Source: Mercurialis annua
Lineage: Eukaryota > Streptophyta > Magnoliopsida > Malpighiales > Euphorbiaceae
NCBI RefSeq assembly: GCF_937616625.2
Contig: NC_065576.1
Span: 34,932,628-34,996,627, forward strand
Direction of reading: 5' to 3'
Length of the DNA: 64,000 nucleotides
The translations under genes were made by a program, and so were the position numbers. The notes beneath the pieces are model-generated. The model worked only from the letters and a program-made list of their open reading frames with translations, made no database searches and was not told the DNA's origin. This document shows positions 35,371-47,010 of the stretch, piece after piece. Each line of letters begins with the position of its first letter. Position 1 is the first letter of the stretch.

Positions 35371-37734
35371 TGTCACGACCCAAAATTATTGAGCCGCAAC
35401 CGGCGCTAGGGAACGGGAGTGGTAGCTCCGGAACCCGTAGCAAGCCTTAAACCGCTAATAATTTTTTGCAAATAATAAACAAATAACAATAAACAACGGA
35501 AGCAAATATACATAACATGTATATACACAAATATTTACACTAACTGCTTTCTTAACCTCGCGGGCTCTAGTTACCGTACCCTGTACGAACTGGCCTCGCG
35601 GTAATAAATACAAAAGTTAGTGTATCAAAACATACCACCGGCATCTGGGGCCGTGGATAAAACATAAAACACATAGACTATCAAAACGTATAAACAAGAC
35701 AGCATGTAATATGTACAATCAAAATGTACTGCTGTCTAGGCTACGACTCTGTCACACGGGACCACTACTGCAACATTCACAGAAGTCAGAAACTATACAT
35801 ACACAGCTGACTTCTGGACTTCAAAATTGGCTTCTAGCTAAGTCCATACACTAAGCACCTGAAAGACATCAAAGGTGAGGGGTCAGTATTTGGAAAAATA
35901 CTGAGTGAGTTTGCATTTACTAACGGTATTATTATAAAAACATATCATCGCATTTCAAGAAAACAATAATATAAAATAATAAACAGGTATTTGATCCATT
36001 CGAAACTAATATCCTAGCATGCGACACAACTTTCGAATAACCAAATCATACTAATCCAGATAGTCCGACCCGGGAGTTCTCACACTCTACCTGTCGATCG
36101 CGACCTATCTCTTAATCCCAAAGTGTGAGTCCAACTCACTAGATACGGGGACTCCAGACTACACCGTAGCCGAGTGCTCACTCGTATCGAATTCGTTATC
36201 CAACTTCGAAATTCATATTCAAATCATGCCATACATATCAACTTATTTCTCAAATACAAACACACTAGACCGACTCGATACTGGTGATCATACAGCCTAT
36301 TGACACCCAATAAGTAGCTAGTTTCTTCGGATCGCATACTAGTTCTCGTGTATAAAATTGATAGAAACATATAACATTAAATCAAATTATATATTATGTG
36401 ATGCGTATAAACAATATATATATCAATATAAAATAACTTTAATATATAATACACGAAATTAAAGTGCAACTCACAGAAACCGGAATCCAAGTAATGATGT
36501 GGTCGATCTGATAGTATGCCCTCGCTAGTCCACGTCTACTGTTCCCACTACTTGCCGACACCTCTGATAAATCGTTTAATAGTTAGACATGAAACTCGTA
36601 CTTTTACACATATAATACTTCTAATTTTTATGGTTTAGTTTCATTCCGATGAAGTTTCAAGGAGTTTTCAGGACAATGCGCAGGTGCTGCCTGCACACTG
36701 ACACTGTTTAGTAACACAACGATCTCTCTCAATTGAGCCGTTGGATCAAGATGAAATTTGACAGAGGCATTCCTAAGAGGCAAATCTATAGACTGGCTGT
36801 TGGAATTTTGAATCTGACAAGTTTTGAGTAGTGTGCGAACGCACACCCTAAAATTTAAGGAGTGTGCGAACGCACACCCGTGGTGCACGATCGTGCACCA
36901 CGTGCACAGCCCCCCGGAAAGTCGTTTTCCGGGGCTTTTCAACCATCCCAACGTGCTATACATTCAATTATACAAAACCCTCATCTCGGTTTCTTCAAAA
37001 ACGCCATAATAACATCAAAAAAGTCATTCACTATCAATATGCTATTTCATTAAAACAGCCCACTAAACTCAAATTTCAACCATAATTCTTGGCTTCTTGC
37101 CTCAATTTGATGTCCGGAGATGATAGACCTTTCAATTCCGAATAAATCGCCGCGAAAATTGCTCGAATCGGACGTCGAACGGAAAAACGGCGTCGAAACG
37201 ACGGTATCAATCGAATTTTCTCTCACCTTCTCCAGATGCTTCTGTTCCTTATGATTCATATTTCTTTCCTTTTATTTTTTTGGAAAAAATACCACTTTTT
37301 TCCTTGTTCTTTTTATTTATTATCATTTATCCTTTAAACTTTTCTTTAGTACGATTTAGTCCATAACTAAATCGTTAAATTGTTTTATTATGACTTATAC
37401 GTATTATTTATATCCAATAAATAATACGAAACTCGATATTAATACTTTCCCGTCAAAACCTACAAATTTCCATTTTCGACACAAAGTGGCTAAATTACCA
37501 CTTTGGTCCCTGTATTTTATTTTGGACTTTCCTTGCCATTTTTCCTTTTAATTCCAATTCTAACTTTAGAGTTGAAATATAACCTTAATTTCCTCATAAT
37601 TAATTTCCCAAAACCGACCTACTTGAAATTTATTTACTTTACTTTTATCAGAAATCTTTCCAATTTCGCCACCCGGACGAGTTAAAACTGGACACGTGGT
37701 CCAATTAGCTAATTAAATATTTTTGGGTATTACA
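35371..37734 (-). repeat. 3' LTR of the gag-only element
   Basis: TGTCACGACCC at 35371 to TTGGGTATTACA at 37734. It contains two GTGTGCG-AA-CGCACAC inverted repeats (from 36831 and about 36862) and a perfect 24-bp palindrome at 36879-36902, all near two thirds of the LTR. Short ORFs here also occur in the other LTR and are not genes. Confidence 0.92.
36831..36906. repeat. Quasi-palindrome array (GTGTGCG-AA-CGCACAC type)
   Basis: Two 7-bp-arm inverted repeats around AA are followed by a perfect palindrome with half site CGTGGTGCACGA. The copy in the other LTR lies at 45162-45235, where the palindrome is extended to 28 bp (45208-45235). Confidence 0.9.
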
Positions 37735-40583
37735 TTCTTCCCCCCCTTATAAAAATTCGTCCTCGAATTTTCATAAAACTTGTTGGGATCTTAATTTATC
37801 CTTATACTTTCTTCGACGTCCATTAGTACGTTTTGGTCGCAGCTTTTCCTCTTATTCAAACTCTTAACTTTCTACTTACAGCTGTGATTTCATATTTGTG
37901 GCTAATTGATTATTTATCTTATTCATGGTGTGGCTCAAGACGTATCGTTGATATCGTAATCCCGACGTCTTGTACGACTAATTGTGATCTTCCTTCGGAT
38001 CATCACTAGCGTCGATTAACCCTCACTTAATACTCTATTGATTTACTATCCTTGATAATAGTCACGACGTGTCGGCTACATCCTTAATGATGTACTTACT
38101 TCATTCATACTTCTATAAGTATTTTCCTTTGTAATTATAATCTACGGTTATGATCTTTACTATCTCCTGTAGTTGTCACTTTTCTTTCCTGGCGGGTCCT
38201 CGTCATTTCTTACTCTTTACTACCATTATCTGGCACTTCGTTCATCATCAACCAATCTCTTTCAACTTTCTCCATGTCTAACACATTCACTGTCTCTTAA
38301 CATAGCTAAGCCTGATACATTCTTACTATCTTCAATTTCTCCTTCCTTTGCTTTCTTAAGCTATCGTGAACTCCACGTCATTCTGTTAATTGTGATTCTT
38401 CACTCTTTATCATTGTCTTAAACGTCTCATTTCACGTTACTTTCGATCGTAGGGCTTATATGGTTGTCTTTTTGTACTAATACTACTCGTATTCTTATCC
38501 TCTTCACTTCCCTCTAGTTATTCTTTTGAAGTTCCTCTCGAGTCTCTTATTAACTTTCCAGTCAAAGCTGTATTTCCTTTACATCACAATTTCTTATTCA
38601 TGATGACCTCATAAGGATCTCATATGTTTCTTTAACATTTAACTGTTTCGAAAATCTTTCTCGTTAATTAACTTTCGCTTAACTTCTTTCTTATATTTAA
38701 TCTTTAACTGATTCGATAGATCCTTAATAACTTATTTACTTTCTTTATCGTTAATTCTTCTTGCTGTATAAACAACTCTTTTTTTTATATATTATAATTC
38801 TGCTTCTTACTCTCGAATAGTTTCACGACTTTATCATAACTCCCAAAATTAGGGAATAGTTTCGATATTGTTGTCCTATATCCCTTGTGCTTCTTTAGCA
38901 TTTATATCAAGGTTCTAATTATCTTTTAAACAACTTACTTTCTCTGTGTTTGTATCACCTCTCATTCTTATGACACTGTGGCTTCTTAGATACAGTTCAC
39001 TCATATCTGTCCAATAGCAACGAAATATCATCTTATCCTTTACTTACTGTATTCATTACGTCTTTCCTCCGTTATAATAATTCCATTGTTGCTCTTTTTT
39101 TATCCTGATAATTCTTTCGATATATTTCTAGAACTTTCCACTTCTCTATTCATCTTACCAGATTCAGGGGTGTATAAGTTTTCCTATAATATATTCTTTC
39201 ATATTATCCATCATTCTTACATTTTCTGACACGTATGCCTATACATGTGTCTTTCTCCTTTTACTAAAGCCTTATAACTTAACTTTTTTCCCTTCTGTTA
39301 ACACAACTTATAACTCTTAATGCTGATATTAATAACTTTACTTAATATCAGTCATATAGCATCATTATCTCTCTTGATCTATCTAACCTTAAACCTTCAC
39401 TTTTTGCAAAATCGTCTGCTTCGTCGTTTCGTATCCTTTTTCTTTCTACTTTTGTATCTTTAAACACTGATATTGGTAAGGTTATATATCCTTTAAATAT
39501 CGCTTCATGTTCATCATTCATAGTATCATCTTCTTGTTCTTCATACTTTTAATCTCTCTCCTCCAATATGTCCCTCGATTGCTACATTACTTATCTTGAC
39601 ATAAGAATAATCATTATACTCTTCATCCTTTCGTATTTGTTACGTTTCTTTCGTCTAACATGACTCTCTGTCATTTCATCCTTTATTCTATCATAATGAT
39701 AATTACTATATCCTTAAATATTGCCAGCGGATTGCATCTTACTTGCGTGTGTTCTCCGGCGATAATTCCTTATTCGCGTCTCACTTTAGCCTTATGAGCT
39801 TTGTTGCCATTAATCGTTAACATGGCTTTATTCGGTTATTGGAGTTTATTTTACATGTCTTATTCTTATTTATTACGAATATTTTATTATCCGTCGCAAA
39901 GTTTCACATCTGAATCTACTTACAAAGCAAAACGATTTCAAAACATCCTTTGGCTGGCCAGCTCTTTAAATTACTTTTTATAAATCGTTTGTAATCGTTA
40001 ATACAATTGTAGCTCAGAGTGATGACACCTCTCATCACCAAAGAGTTGCTCAAAATCGCATTTTTCTGCATTATTATAAAGATATGATGCATGATCTACA
40101 TTTTGAAAATCATTTTCTTATGCATTCCTATCGTGATTATGCAATATCATATGCGATGTCTGAGCACAATTGTATCTTGAAAAATTATAAAAACTTTCAA
40201 AATTTTCATAAAATCGTAAGTTTACTCTAGACTGTACACTCTGCGACTATTAACGGCTTTCTTTATACTTATTGAATATATTATAAATTTTTGTATTGCT
40301 ACCTTCTGTCATTTTCCTGACTATTCTTCTATCACATCACTTCTTTCTCCATATCTCCGATAACTCAATTTAATTCAAAGTTTTCTATTGCTGTAATCAC
40401 CACATCCACTTCTGCAACATTCTGTACCATGTCATATAAAAATACAGGTACCAATGTTCCACATCGATTCCCTTTTTAGTAATCTATCTTCTCCTTTACA
40501 GCTTCTAGAACGTAATATAGGAATTACGTTCACGACAAATGTATTATGTGGTGTTTATTGTTATTTTTGTAAATTGTGTTTAT
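37735..40583. other. ORF-less pyrimidine-rich interior of the gag-only element
   Basis: A purine tract abuts the LTR (minus strand AAGGGGGGAAGAA, from 37735). The remaining 2.8 kb is markedly T- and C-rich on the plus strand, has no ORF with recognisable content and no pol motif on either strand. It would be purine-rich in the element transcript. Confidence 0.75.
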
Positions 40584-42098
40584 TGTTAGTGATATGCACT
40601 AGGTCAATCATGTTTGACCATGTTTTGACTTTATCATTTTATTATTTATTGATTGGCAGTTTTTATCATTTTATATTAATGATTAAAATACTTGAATGGT
40701 TAATTCTTTCTAAGGTCATCGAGTATGTGACTTGATAGTAGAACCCTTAGGTTTAATAAAAGAATTATATACCATCTATCCCTAGTCTTAATAGAACATT
40801 GAGACTAGTATGATGTTGACTGATGATTATGTTTTACTAATCATGTATATGAGATATTAAGTCAAATCATAGGTGCTATTTGAGAAATAAGGCACTGGAT
40901 GACCCACTGTGAGAATACTACATAGATCACTGTCATAAGTAATTCTCATTACAGTTCTATTAGTATAATCCTTTGACCTTGAAATCATCATGGATTTCTA
41001 CATAGCTATTTCATATTTTGATACAGTCTTACATTATCTTTAACAGGATAATGGAATAGATTGTCATTGGATATGAAAGTAACTATGTGAGAAATGTGAG
41101 TGACTGAGAAGGAATTTGTCCCTCATTTATTTGAGTAAGATATCTATGGGCCCCTTGAAGAAGATAGACTGAAGTAAATGCATGGCCATGCTAATTGATA
41201 AGAAGTTATCATTTTCAGTCTACTTAGAGTCAAGAAACTAATGATTGAATGTTATAAGGATGACATAACTATGCCTTATATTCAATCTGGATATCGAGAG
41301 ACAAAGGGATTAAAATATTATTGTAAATGGTTAAATCGGATTATCGATATTCATATAACTTGGGTAGTCATAATGTCTTGCTAGAGGCCACTTATGACTT
41401 GTGGGCTGAAATAGGGATTTCGAGCCTACTGCCAACGTTATATGAACCTACAGGGTCGCACACTAAGAACAGGCCCAAAACAGTTATGGGTTGAACAAGC
41501 CCAATGTGATTAAGTGATTAATTATATATATATATATATAATTCGTAATATATATATATTAATAAATATATATATTAATTCGAAATTTAAGGATAAGTGT
41601 TTTCCTTAATTTATTATTTTTGGAAGATAATAAATATAGTAATTAATATATATGGATAATTATCAAAAAGGAGTTTTTGATAAACATAAACTTGTAGAAT
41701 TGCAATGAGATTGAAATTCGAATTTGTCTCAAACCCTAGTGTTATTTATCACTATAAATACTCATTAAGCAGTTGGTTTGAGAATCACGAAATTCATTAT
41801 TCACTAAATCACTAAAATTCGAAATTGCTTGTGAAGCAATAGTGCTAGCACACAAGCACTAGTTTTGGCTAAGGTCTGTTCGTGTGGATACTCGTAGAGG
41901 ACGCGTTCTTTTGGAGGCGTTTCTGATCCGAGGCCAGGTATCACCAAAGTGAACCACCTCCTTCCTTCCTACATTGCTGTTGAATTCGACATACAAGTAA
42001 GTAATTGTTCTGTTTAATTCGAATTACATGGATCTTGGTTTGGGTTTTTAGATAAATTTTTGAAATTCCGCTGCGTTATGAACCAATAAAACCCAACA
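40584..42098. mobile_element. Copia-like solo LTR, TSD TTTAT
   Basis: 1,515 bp from TGTTAGTGATATG to AACCCAACA, with TTTAT at 40579-40583 and 42099-42103. Its TG...CA ends and 5-bp duplication define a solo LTR inside the gag-only element. Two partial relatives lie at 34725-34955 and 49553-50583. The family assignment to Ty1-copia rests on general resemblance only. No ORF is present. Confidence 0.82.
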
Positions 42099-42322
42099 TT
42101 TATTATATCATTGCTTTTGTAAATTATGTTTATGCGTTCTTTTATTAGTCGCGTGTTTAACAACAGTGCTTCCTATAGGTTCTCACTTTCCGAGGTATTA
42201 TCCTATAGGCGTATCCTAATACTAATATTCTATTATGCAATGCAGTAATCACATATACACAGTAATGCAAACACATAAACACAAATACTTAAAGCATATA
42301 AATCGCTAATACCTGGAGGTGC

Positions 42323-43249
42323 CTAATGCGGAACGCTAGGTTCCCTAATAACTATGCCAGTATGTCGACCCCTAACTGTTCTACCGGAGTTACTTCCGCC
42401 TCTTTGCACAAAGTAGGGGTTGGTCCTAACTCGGGAGGATGTGTTGACGTAATCTGGATGATACTCACGTCTAAAATAAAAAGGTCGTACTGGATCGCCC
42501 GCGCACTCATGCTCAGTCTCAATCCTACGAGCCATCGTAGTGAGCGTGCCAAAATGTTCACCTACGTGTTCATATAGCTCCTCGAACTCAGGTCCTAAGC
42601 CTCTGATATACCTACGGTTGATGGTTCTATTACCTTCATTCAAATCAGGGACTCCCTCAACCATTCGTAGAAAATCAGTAGAATACAATCCTACTGTTAG
42701 CATTCCTCGAGAGAAGGAGCGCATTTGTCTCCTAACTTGGTCTAGAGCTATCTGTGCCTGTCCATTTGCTATATCTGCATCTTCTCTCAAATCGCGGTAT
42801 CTCTGCACCCTAGACCAGAAATACTCGCTTATGTACTGTTCAACATCTGATTCATCTAACAGTTCTTCTTCTTCATACTCTTCTTCCTGATGATCTTCTT
42901 CTTCTACCTCTTCTTCTATATCTTCTTCTAGATCCTCCTCAGGATCCTCCTTCGGATCTTCTTCAGGATCTTCTTCCGGATCTTCTTCCGGTTCCTCCTC
43001 ATATTCTTCACTATATTCTATTTCTGGCGAGTATACTCTACCTCTATTGCCAGAAGAACTGCCAATTTCTGACACTGACATATAACCATTCTGATAAATT
43101 TCTGGCGATCTCCTATTATCTGCGTGGAATCCGTTCTGATGGACACCAGATGGTTCACCTATTTCATTGTAAAAACCATTCTGAAATATAGGAGGCGCTT
43201 CCTCCCGTTCTTCAGCAGCATGTGACTGAGCTCCGTTTTGCCCAGACAT
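42323..43249 (-). CDS. Acidic gag-like protein of the gag-only element
   Basis: 308 aa from the ATG at 43247-43249 (an in-frame ATG at 43339 would add 30 residues, but the downstream one starts the Gly/Gln/Glu-rich head MSGQNGAQSH). Residues about 20-75 contain repeated NGF/NGY-containing units (IFQNGFYNE, VHQNGFHAD, IYQNGYMSV). A strongly acidic run of EEDPEEDP-type repeats then covers about residues 80-135. The C-terminal half has the gag core signature RRYIRGLGPEFEELYEHVGE, then a basic R/G tail. There is no zinc knuckle. The uninterrupted frame in an otherwise ORF-less element suggests the protein was, or is, under selection. It may package its own RNA or act in cis; function is inferred. 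Confidence 0.75.
   Translation of the reverse strand: MSGQNGAQSHAAEEREEAPPIFQNGFYNEIGEPSGVHQNGFHADNRRSPEIYQNGYMSVSEIGSSSGNRGRVYSPEIEYSEEYEEEPEEDPEEDPEEDPKEDPEEDLEEDIEEEVEEEDHQEEEYEEEELLDESDVEQYISEYFWSRVQRYRDLREDADIANGQAQIALDQVRRQMRSFSRGMLTVGLYSTDFLRMVEGVPDLNEGNRTINRRYIRGLGPEFEELYEHVGEHFGTLTTMARRIETEHECAGDPVRPFYFRREYHPDYVNTSSRVRTNPYFVQRGGSNSGRTVRGRHTGIVIREPSVPH
42845..43020. repeat. GAAGATCC-type coding tandem repeat
   Basis: A 15-bp-like tandem repeat (GATCCTGAAGAAGAT variants on the minus strand) encodes the Glu/Asp/Pro run of the gag-like protein. It is prone to length change by slippage. Confidence 0.85.
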
Positions 43250-43615
43250 GCTGAAAAGAAACAATTTCAAACATAATCGACCATCTGAGCCCATTTCCAC
43301 ACGCAATTCCAATATCAACTTATAAAATGCTGTAAACATTTAGCATTTAATCCAGCCGCACGTAGTACATAAGCAAATAACCATTTAACAATCCCAGCGC
43401 AAGTAGTAAATGCCTAGTTATCTCAGTCGTTCGTATATACAAATACTAATCACTTACTAGCTTAGTAACCCTGATTCGCGCGCTCTATACCACATATTAC
43501 TAATGCACGTATCAATCAAATGCAGACAACTAAGGTCCGACTCTCTGCTGCAGTAGTTCCTAGGTTTACTTACTGATAGAATATTCAAAGTCAAACAGAT
43601 ATTCAGACAAAACTG

Positions 43616-43690
43616 GCAGTGGTAACTGGACCAACTGCTCTCAAACAAACACTGAAACAAACTTGCAGTGGTAACTGGACCAACTGCTCT
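43616..43690. repeat. Two 26-bp direct repeats beside the PBS
   Basis: The sequence GCAGTGGTAACTGGACCAAC plus TGCTCT occurs at 43616-43641 and 43665-43690, a 49-bp period. Only the copy next to the LTR continues into the full PBS. Confidence 0.92.
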
Positions 43691-43698
43691 GATACCAA
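43686..43698 (-). other. Primer-binding site, tRNA-iMet type, of the gag-only element
   Basis: The minus strand reads TTGGTATCAGAGC three bases from the end of the 5' LTR, the same primer as the Tekay-like element. Confidence 0.9.
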
Positions 43699-43701
43699 CA
43701 T

Positions 43702-46064
43702 TGTCACGACCTAAAATTATTGAGCCGCAACCGGCGCTAGGGAACGGGAGTGGTAGCTCCGGAACCCGTAGCAAGCCTTAAACCGCTAATAACTTTTCGC
43801 AAATAATAAACAAATAACAATAAACAACGGAAGCAAATATACATAACATGTATATACACAAATATTTACACTAACTGCTTTCTTAACCTCGCGGGCTCTA
43901 GGTACCGTACCCTGTACGAACTGGCCTCGCGGTAATAAATACAAAAGTTAGTGTATCAAAACATACCACCGGCATCTGGAGCCGTGGATAAAACATAAAA
44001 CACATAGACTATCAAAACGTATAAACAAGACAACATGTAATATGTACAATCAAAATGTACTGCTGTCTAGGCTACGACTCTGTCACACGGGACCACAACT
44101 GCAGCATTCACAGAAGTCAGAAACTATACATACACAGCTGACTTCTGGACTTCAAAATTGGCTTCTAGCTTAGTCCATACACAAAGCACCTGAAAGACAT
44201 CAAAGGTGAGGGGTCAGTATTTGGGAAAATACTGAGTGAGTTTGCATTTACTAACGGTATTATTATAAAAACATAGCATCGCATTTCAAGAAAACAATAA
44301 TATAAAATAATAAACAGGTATTTGATCCATTCGAAACTAATATCCTAGCATGCGATACAACTTTCGAATAACCAATTCATACTAATCCAGATAGTCCGAC
44401 CCGGGAGTGCTCACACTCTACCTGTCGATCGCGACCTATCTCTTAATCCCAAAGTGTGAGTCCAACTCACTAGATACGGGGACTCCAGACTACACCGTAG
44501 CCGAGTGCTCACTCGTATCAAATTCGTTATCCAACTTCAAAATTCATATTCAAATCATGCCATACATATCAACTTATTTCTCAAATACAAACACACTAGA
44601 CCGACTCGATACTGGTGATCACACAGCCTATTGACACCCAATAAGTAGCTAGTTTCTTCGGATCGCATACTAGTTCTCGTGTATAAAATTGATAGAAACA
44701 TATAACATTAAATCAAATCATATATTCTGCGATGCGTATAAACACTATATATATCTATATAAAATAACTTTAATATATAATACACGAAAGTAAAGTGCAA
44801 CTCACAGAAACCGCAATCCAAGTAATGATGTGGTCGATCTGATAGTATGCCCTCGCTAGTCCACGTCTACTGTTCCCACTACATGCTGACACCTCTGATA
44901 AATCGTTTAATAGTTAGACATGAAACTCGTACTTTTACACGTATAATACTTCTAAGTTTTAGGGTTTAGTTTCATTCCGATGAAGTTTCAAGGAGTATTC
45001 AGGACAATGCGCAGGTGCTGCCTGTACACTGACATTGTTTAGTAAATCGACGATCTCTCCCAATTGAACCGTTGGATCAAGATGAAATTTGACAGAGGCG
45101 TTCCTAAGAGGCAAATCTATAAACTGACCGTTGGAATTTTGACTCTGACAAGTTTTGAGTAGTGTGCGAACGCACACCCTAAAATTTAAGGAGTGTGCGA
45201 ACGCATACACGTGGTGCACGATCGTGCACCACGTGCACAGCCCCCCGGAAAGTCGTTTTCTGGGGCTTTTCAACCATCCCGACGTGCTATAAATTCAATT
45301 ATACAAAACCCGCATCTCGGTTTCTTCAAAAACGCCATAATAACATCAAAAACGTCAAATTCACTATCAATACGCTATTTCATTAAAACAGCCTACTAAA
45401 CTCAAATTTCAACCATAATTCTCGACCTCTTACCTCAATTTGATGCCCGGAGATGATAGACCTTTCAATTCCGAAGAAATCGCCGCGAAAATCGCTCGAA
45501 TCGGACGTCGAACAGAGAAACTGCGGCGAAACGACGGTATCGATCGAATTTTCTCTCGCCTTCTCCAGATCTTCTGTTCCTTATGATTCATATTTCTTTC
45601 TTTTATGTTTTGGTAAAAATACCACTTTGGTCCTTGTTCTTTTTGTTTATTATCATTTATCCTTTAAACTTTTCTTTTGTACGATTTAATCCATAACTAA
45701 ATCGTTAAATTCTTTTATTATTACTTATACGTATTATTTATATCCAATAAATAATATGAAACTCGATATTAATACTTTCCCGTCAAAACCTACAAATTTC
45801 CATTTTCGACACAAAGTGGCTAAATTACCACTTTGGTCCCTGTACTTTATTTTGGACTTTCCTTGCCATTTTTCCTTTTAATTCCAATTCTAACTTTAGA
45901 ATTGAAATATAACCTTAATTTCCTCATAATTAATTTCCCAAAATCGACCTACTTGAAATTTATTTACTTTACTTTTATCAAAAATATTTTCAATTTCGCC
46001 AACCGGACGAGCCAAAACTGGACACGTGGTCCAATTAGCTAATTAAATATTTTGAGATATTACA
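43702..46064 (-). repeat. 5' LTR of the gag-only element
   Basis: Near-identical to 35371-37734, from TGTCACGACCT to GAGATATTACA. It carries the same quasi-palindromes at 45162-45235. Confidence 0.92.
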
Positions 46065-46205
46065 ATTATTAACCTCCTTTGAAGAAGTACATTTCAACTA
46101 GATTGAGAGGAAACAAAATCTGGACGCCCATAGGAAGGCAAAAGCGGAAAAAAAGTCGATTCGCAAACAACCTTACTGCAGACACTAAATTGTAACAGCC
46201 TTCGG
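46065..46205 (+). pseudogene. Plant RNase H-like (RVT_3) fragment, right part
   Basis: After the ATTAT duplication the frame SFEEVHFN, then ERKQNLDAHRKAKA continues the RNase H domain begun at 35232 (family: NxxADxLAK-like end with the last catalytic His/Asp region). A stop occurs after HFN. It is a remnant only. Confidence 0.75.
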
Positions 46206-46285
46206 GCTCTTTTCTATCTAAGAAAAAAAAAACTTTATTCATATCCATTATATGCATATTTAATTTTTCTTTTCTTGTGCATATA

Positions 46286-47010
46286 ATGGAAGCACTCAAA
46301 AGATTTCAAAAATATTCTTTAAAATTTCTCTCCCCATAACAAATGCACTTATTTTTAAATAGAGTTATGTGTGAAGATATCTTTAGTTGTTTCCTTAGAC
46401 AATTTTTGTTTTTAAAAGTCGTAATAGGTGTTTTTCCTATTCAGATATATATTTCTTTGCAGATCCATTTAGTATTTTATTTCGAATTGTTGTTTTTTTG
46501 TCCGTTGTTTTTTACTTAAGTTTTTAGTGTGCCATTTAAAGTGTGTAATTTTTTATGCAAAAATTTAATATAGTAGGTTCTGCCACATCTTGTGGCTTTT
46601 ATATATATTAGTGTCGTTTTACGGATTTCACACATGGCTCATAGTATAATGGAAGCACTCAAAAAGGCTACAAGAATATTCTTTAAGATTTATCTGCCCA
46701 TAACAAATGCACTTAATTTTAAATAGAGTTGTGTGAAGATATCTTTAGTTGCTTCCTTAAGACAATTTTTGTTTTTAAAAGTCGTAATAGGTGTTTTTTC
46801 TGTTCAGATATATATTTCTTTTACAGATCCATTTAGTATTTTATTTCGAACAGTTGGTTTTTTGTCCGCTGCTTTTTACTTAAGTTTTTAGTGTGCCATT
46901 TAAAGTGTGTATTTTTTATGCAAAAATTTAATATAGTAGGTTTTGCCACATCTTGTAGCTTTTATATACATTAGTGTCGCTTTACGTGTTTCACACATGG
47001 CCCGTAGTAT
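46286..47010. repeat. Tandem duplication of about 361 bp
   Basis: Copies at about 46286-46646 and 46647-47010 both begin ATAATGGAAGCACTCAAAA and share CCATAACAAATGCACTTA, GTCGTAATAGGTGTTTTT, GTGCCATTTAAAGTGTGT and TTTCACACATGGC in order. They are over 90 percent alike by eye. A third, diverged copy of the first 110 bp is at about 50837-50950. Confidence 0.85.

Larger units (their letters stand above)
35371..46064 (-). mobile_element. Large gag-only LTR retrotransposon (LARD-like), TSD ATTAT
   Basis: LTRs lie at 35371-37734 and 43702-46064 (2,364 and 2,363 bp), with flanking ATTAT at 35366-35370 and 46065-46069. There is a tRNA-iMet PBS beside the right LTR and a purine tract beside the left. 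In the minus sense the order is PBS, leader, an acidic gag-like ORF, then several kb with no pol domain. RT, integrase and protease are absent even as remnants, so it must have depended on proteins of another element. A copia-like solo LTR (40584-42098) is nested inside. LTR divergence appears to be around 2 percent by eye. Confidence 0.88.

Noticed and set aside
36628..45399. Paired ORFs around 36628-37259 and 44959-45399
   Set aside because: Same reason: duplicated by the LTRs of the gag-only element; parts translate the quasi-palindromes.
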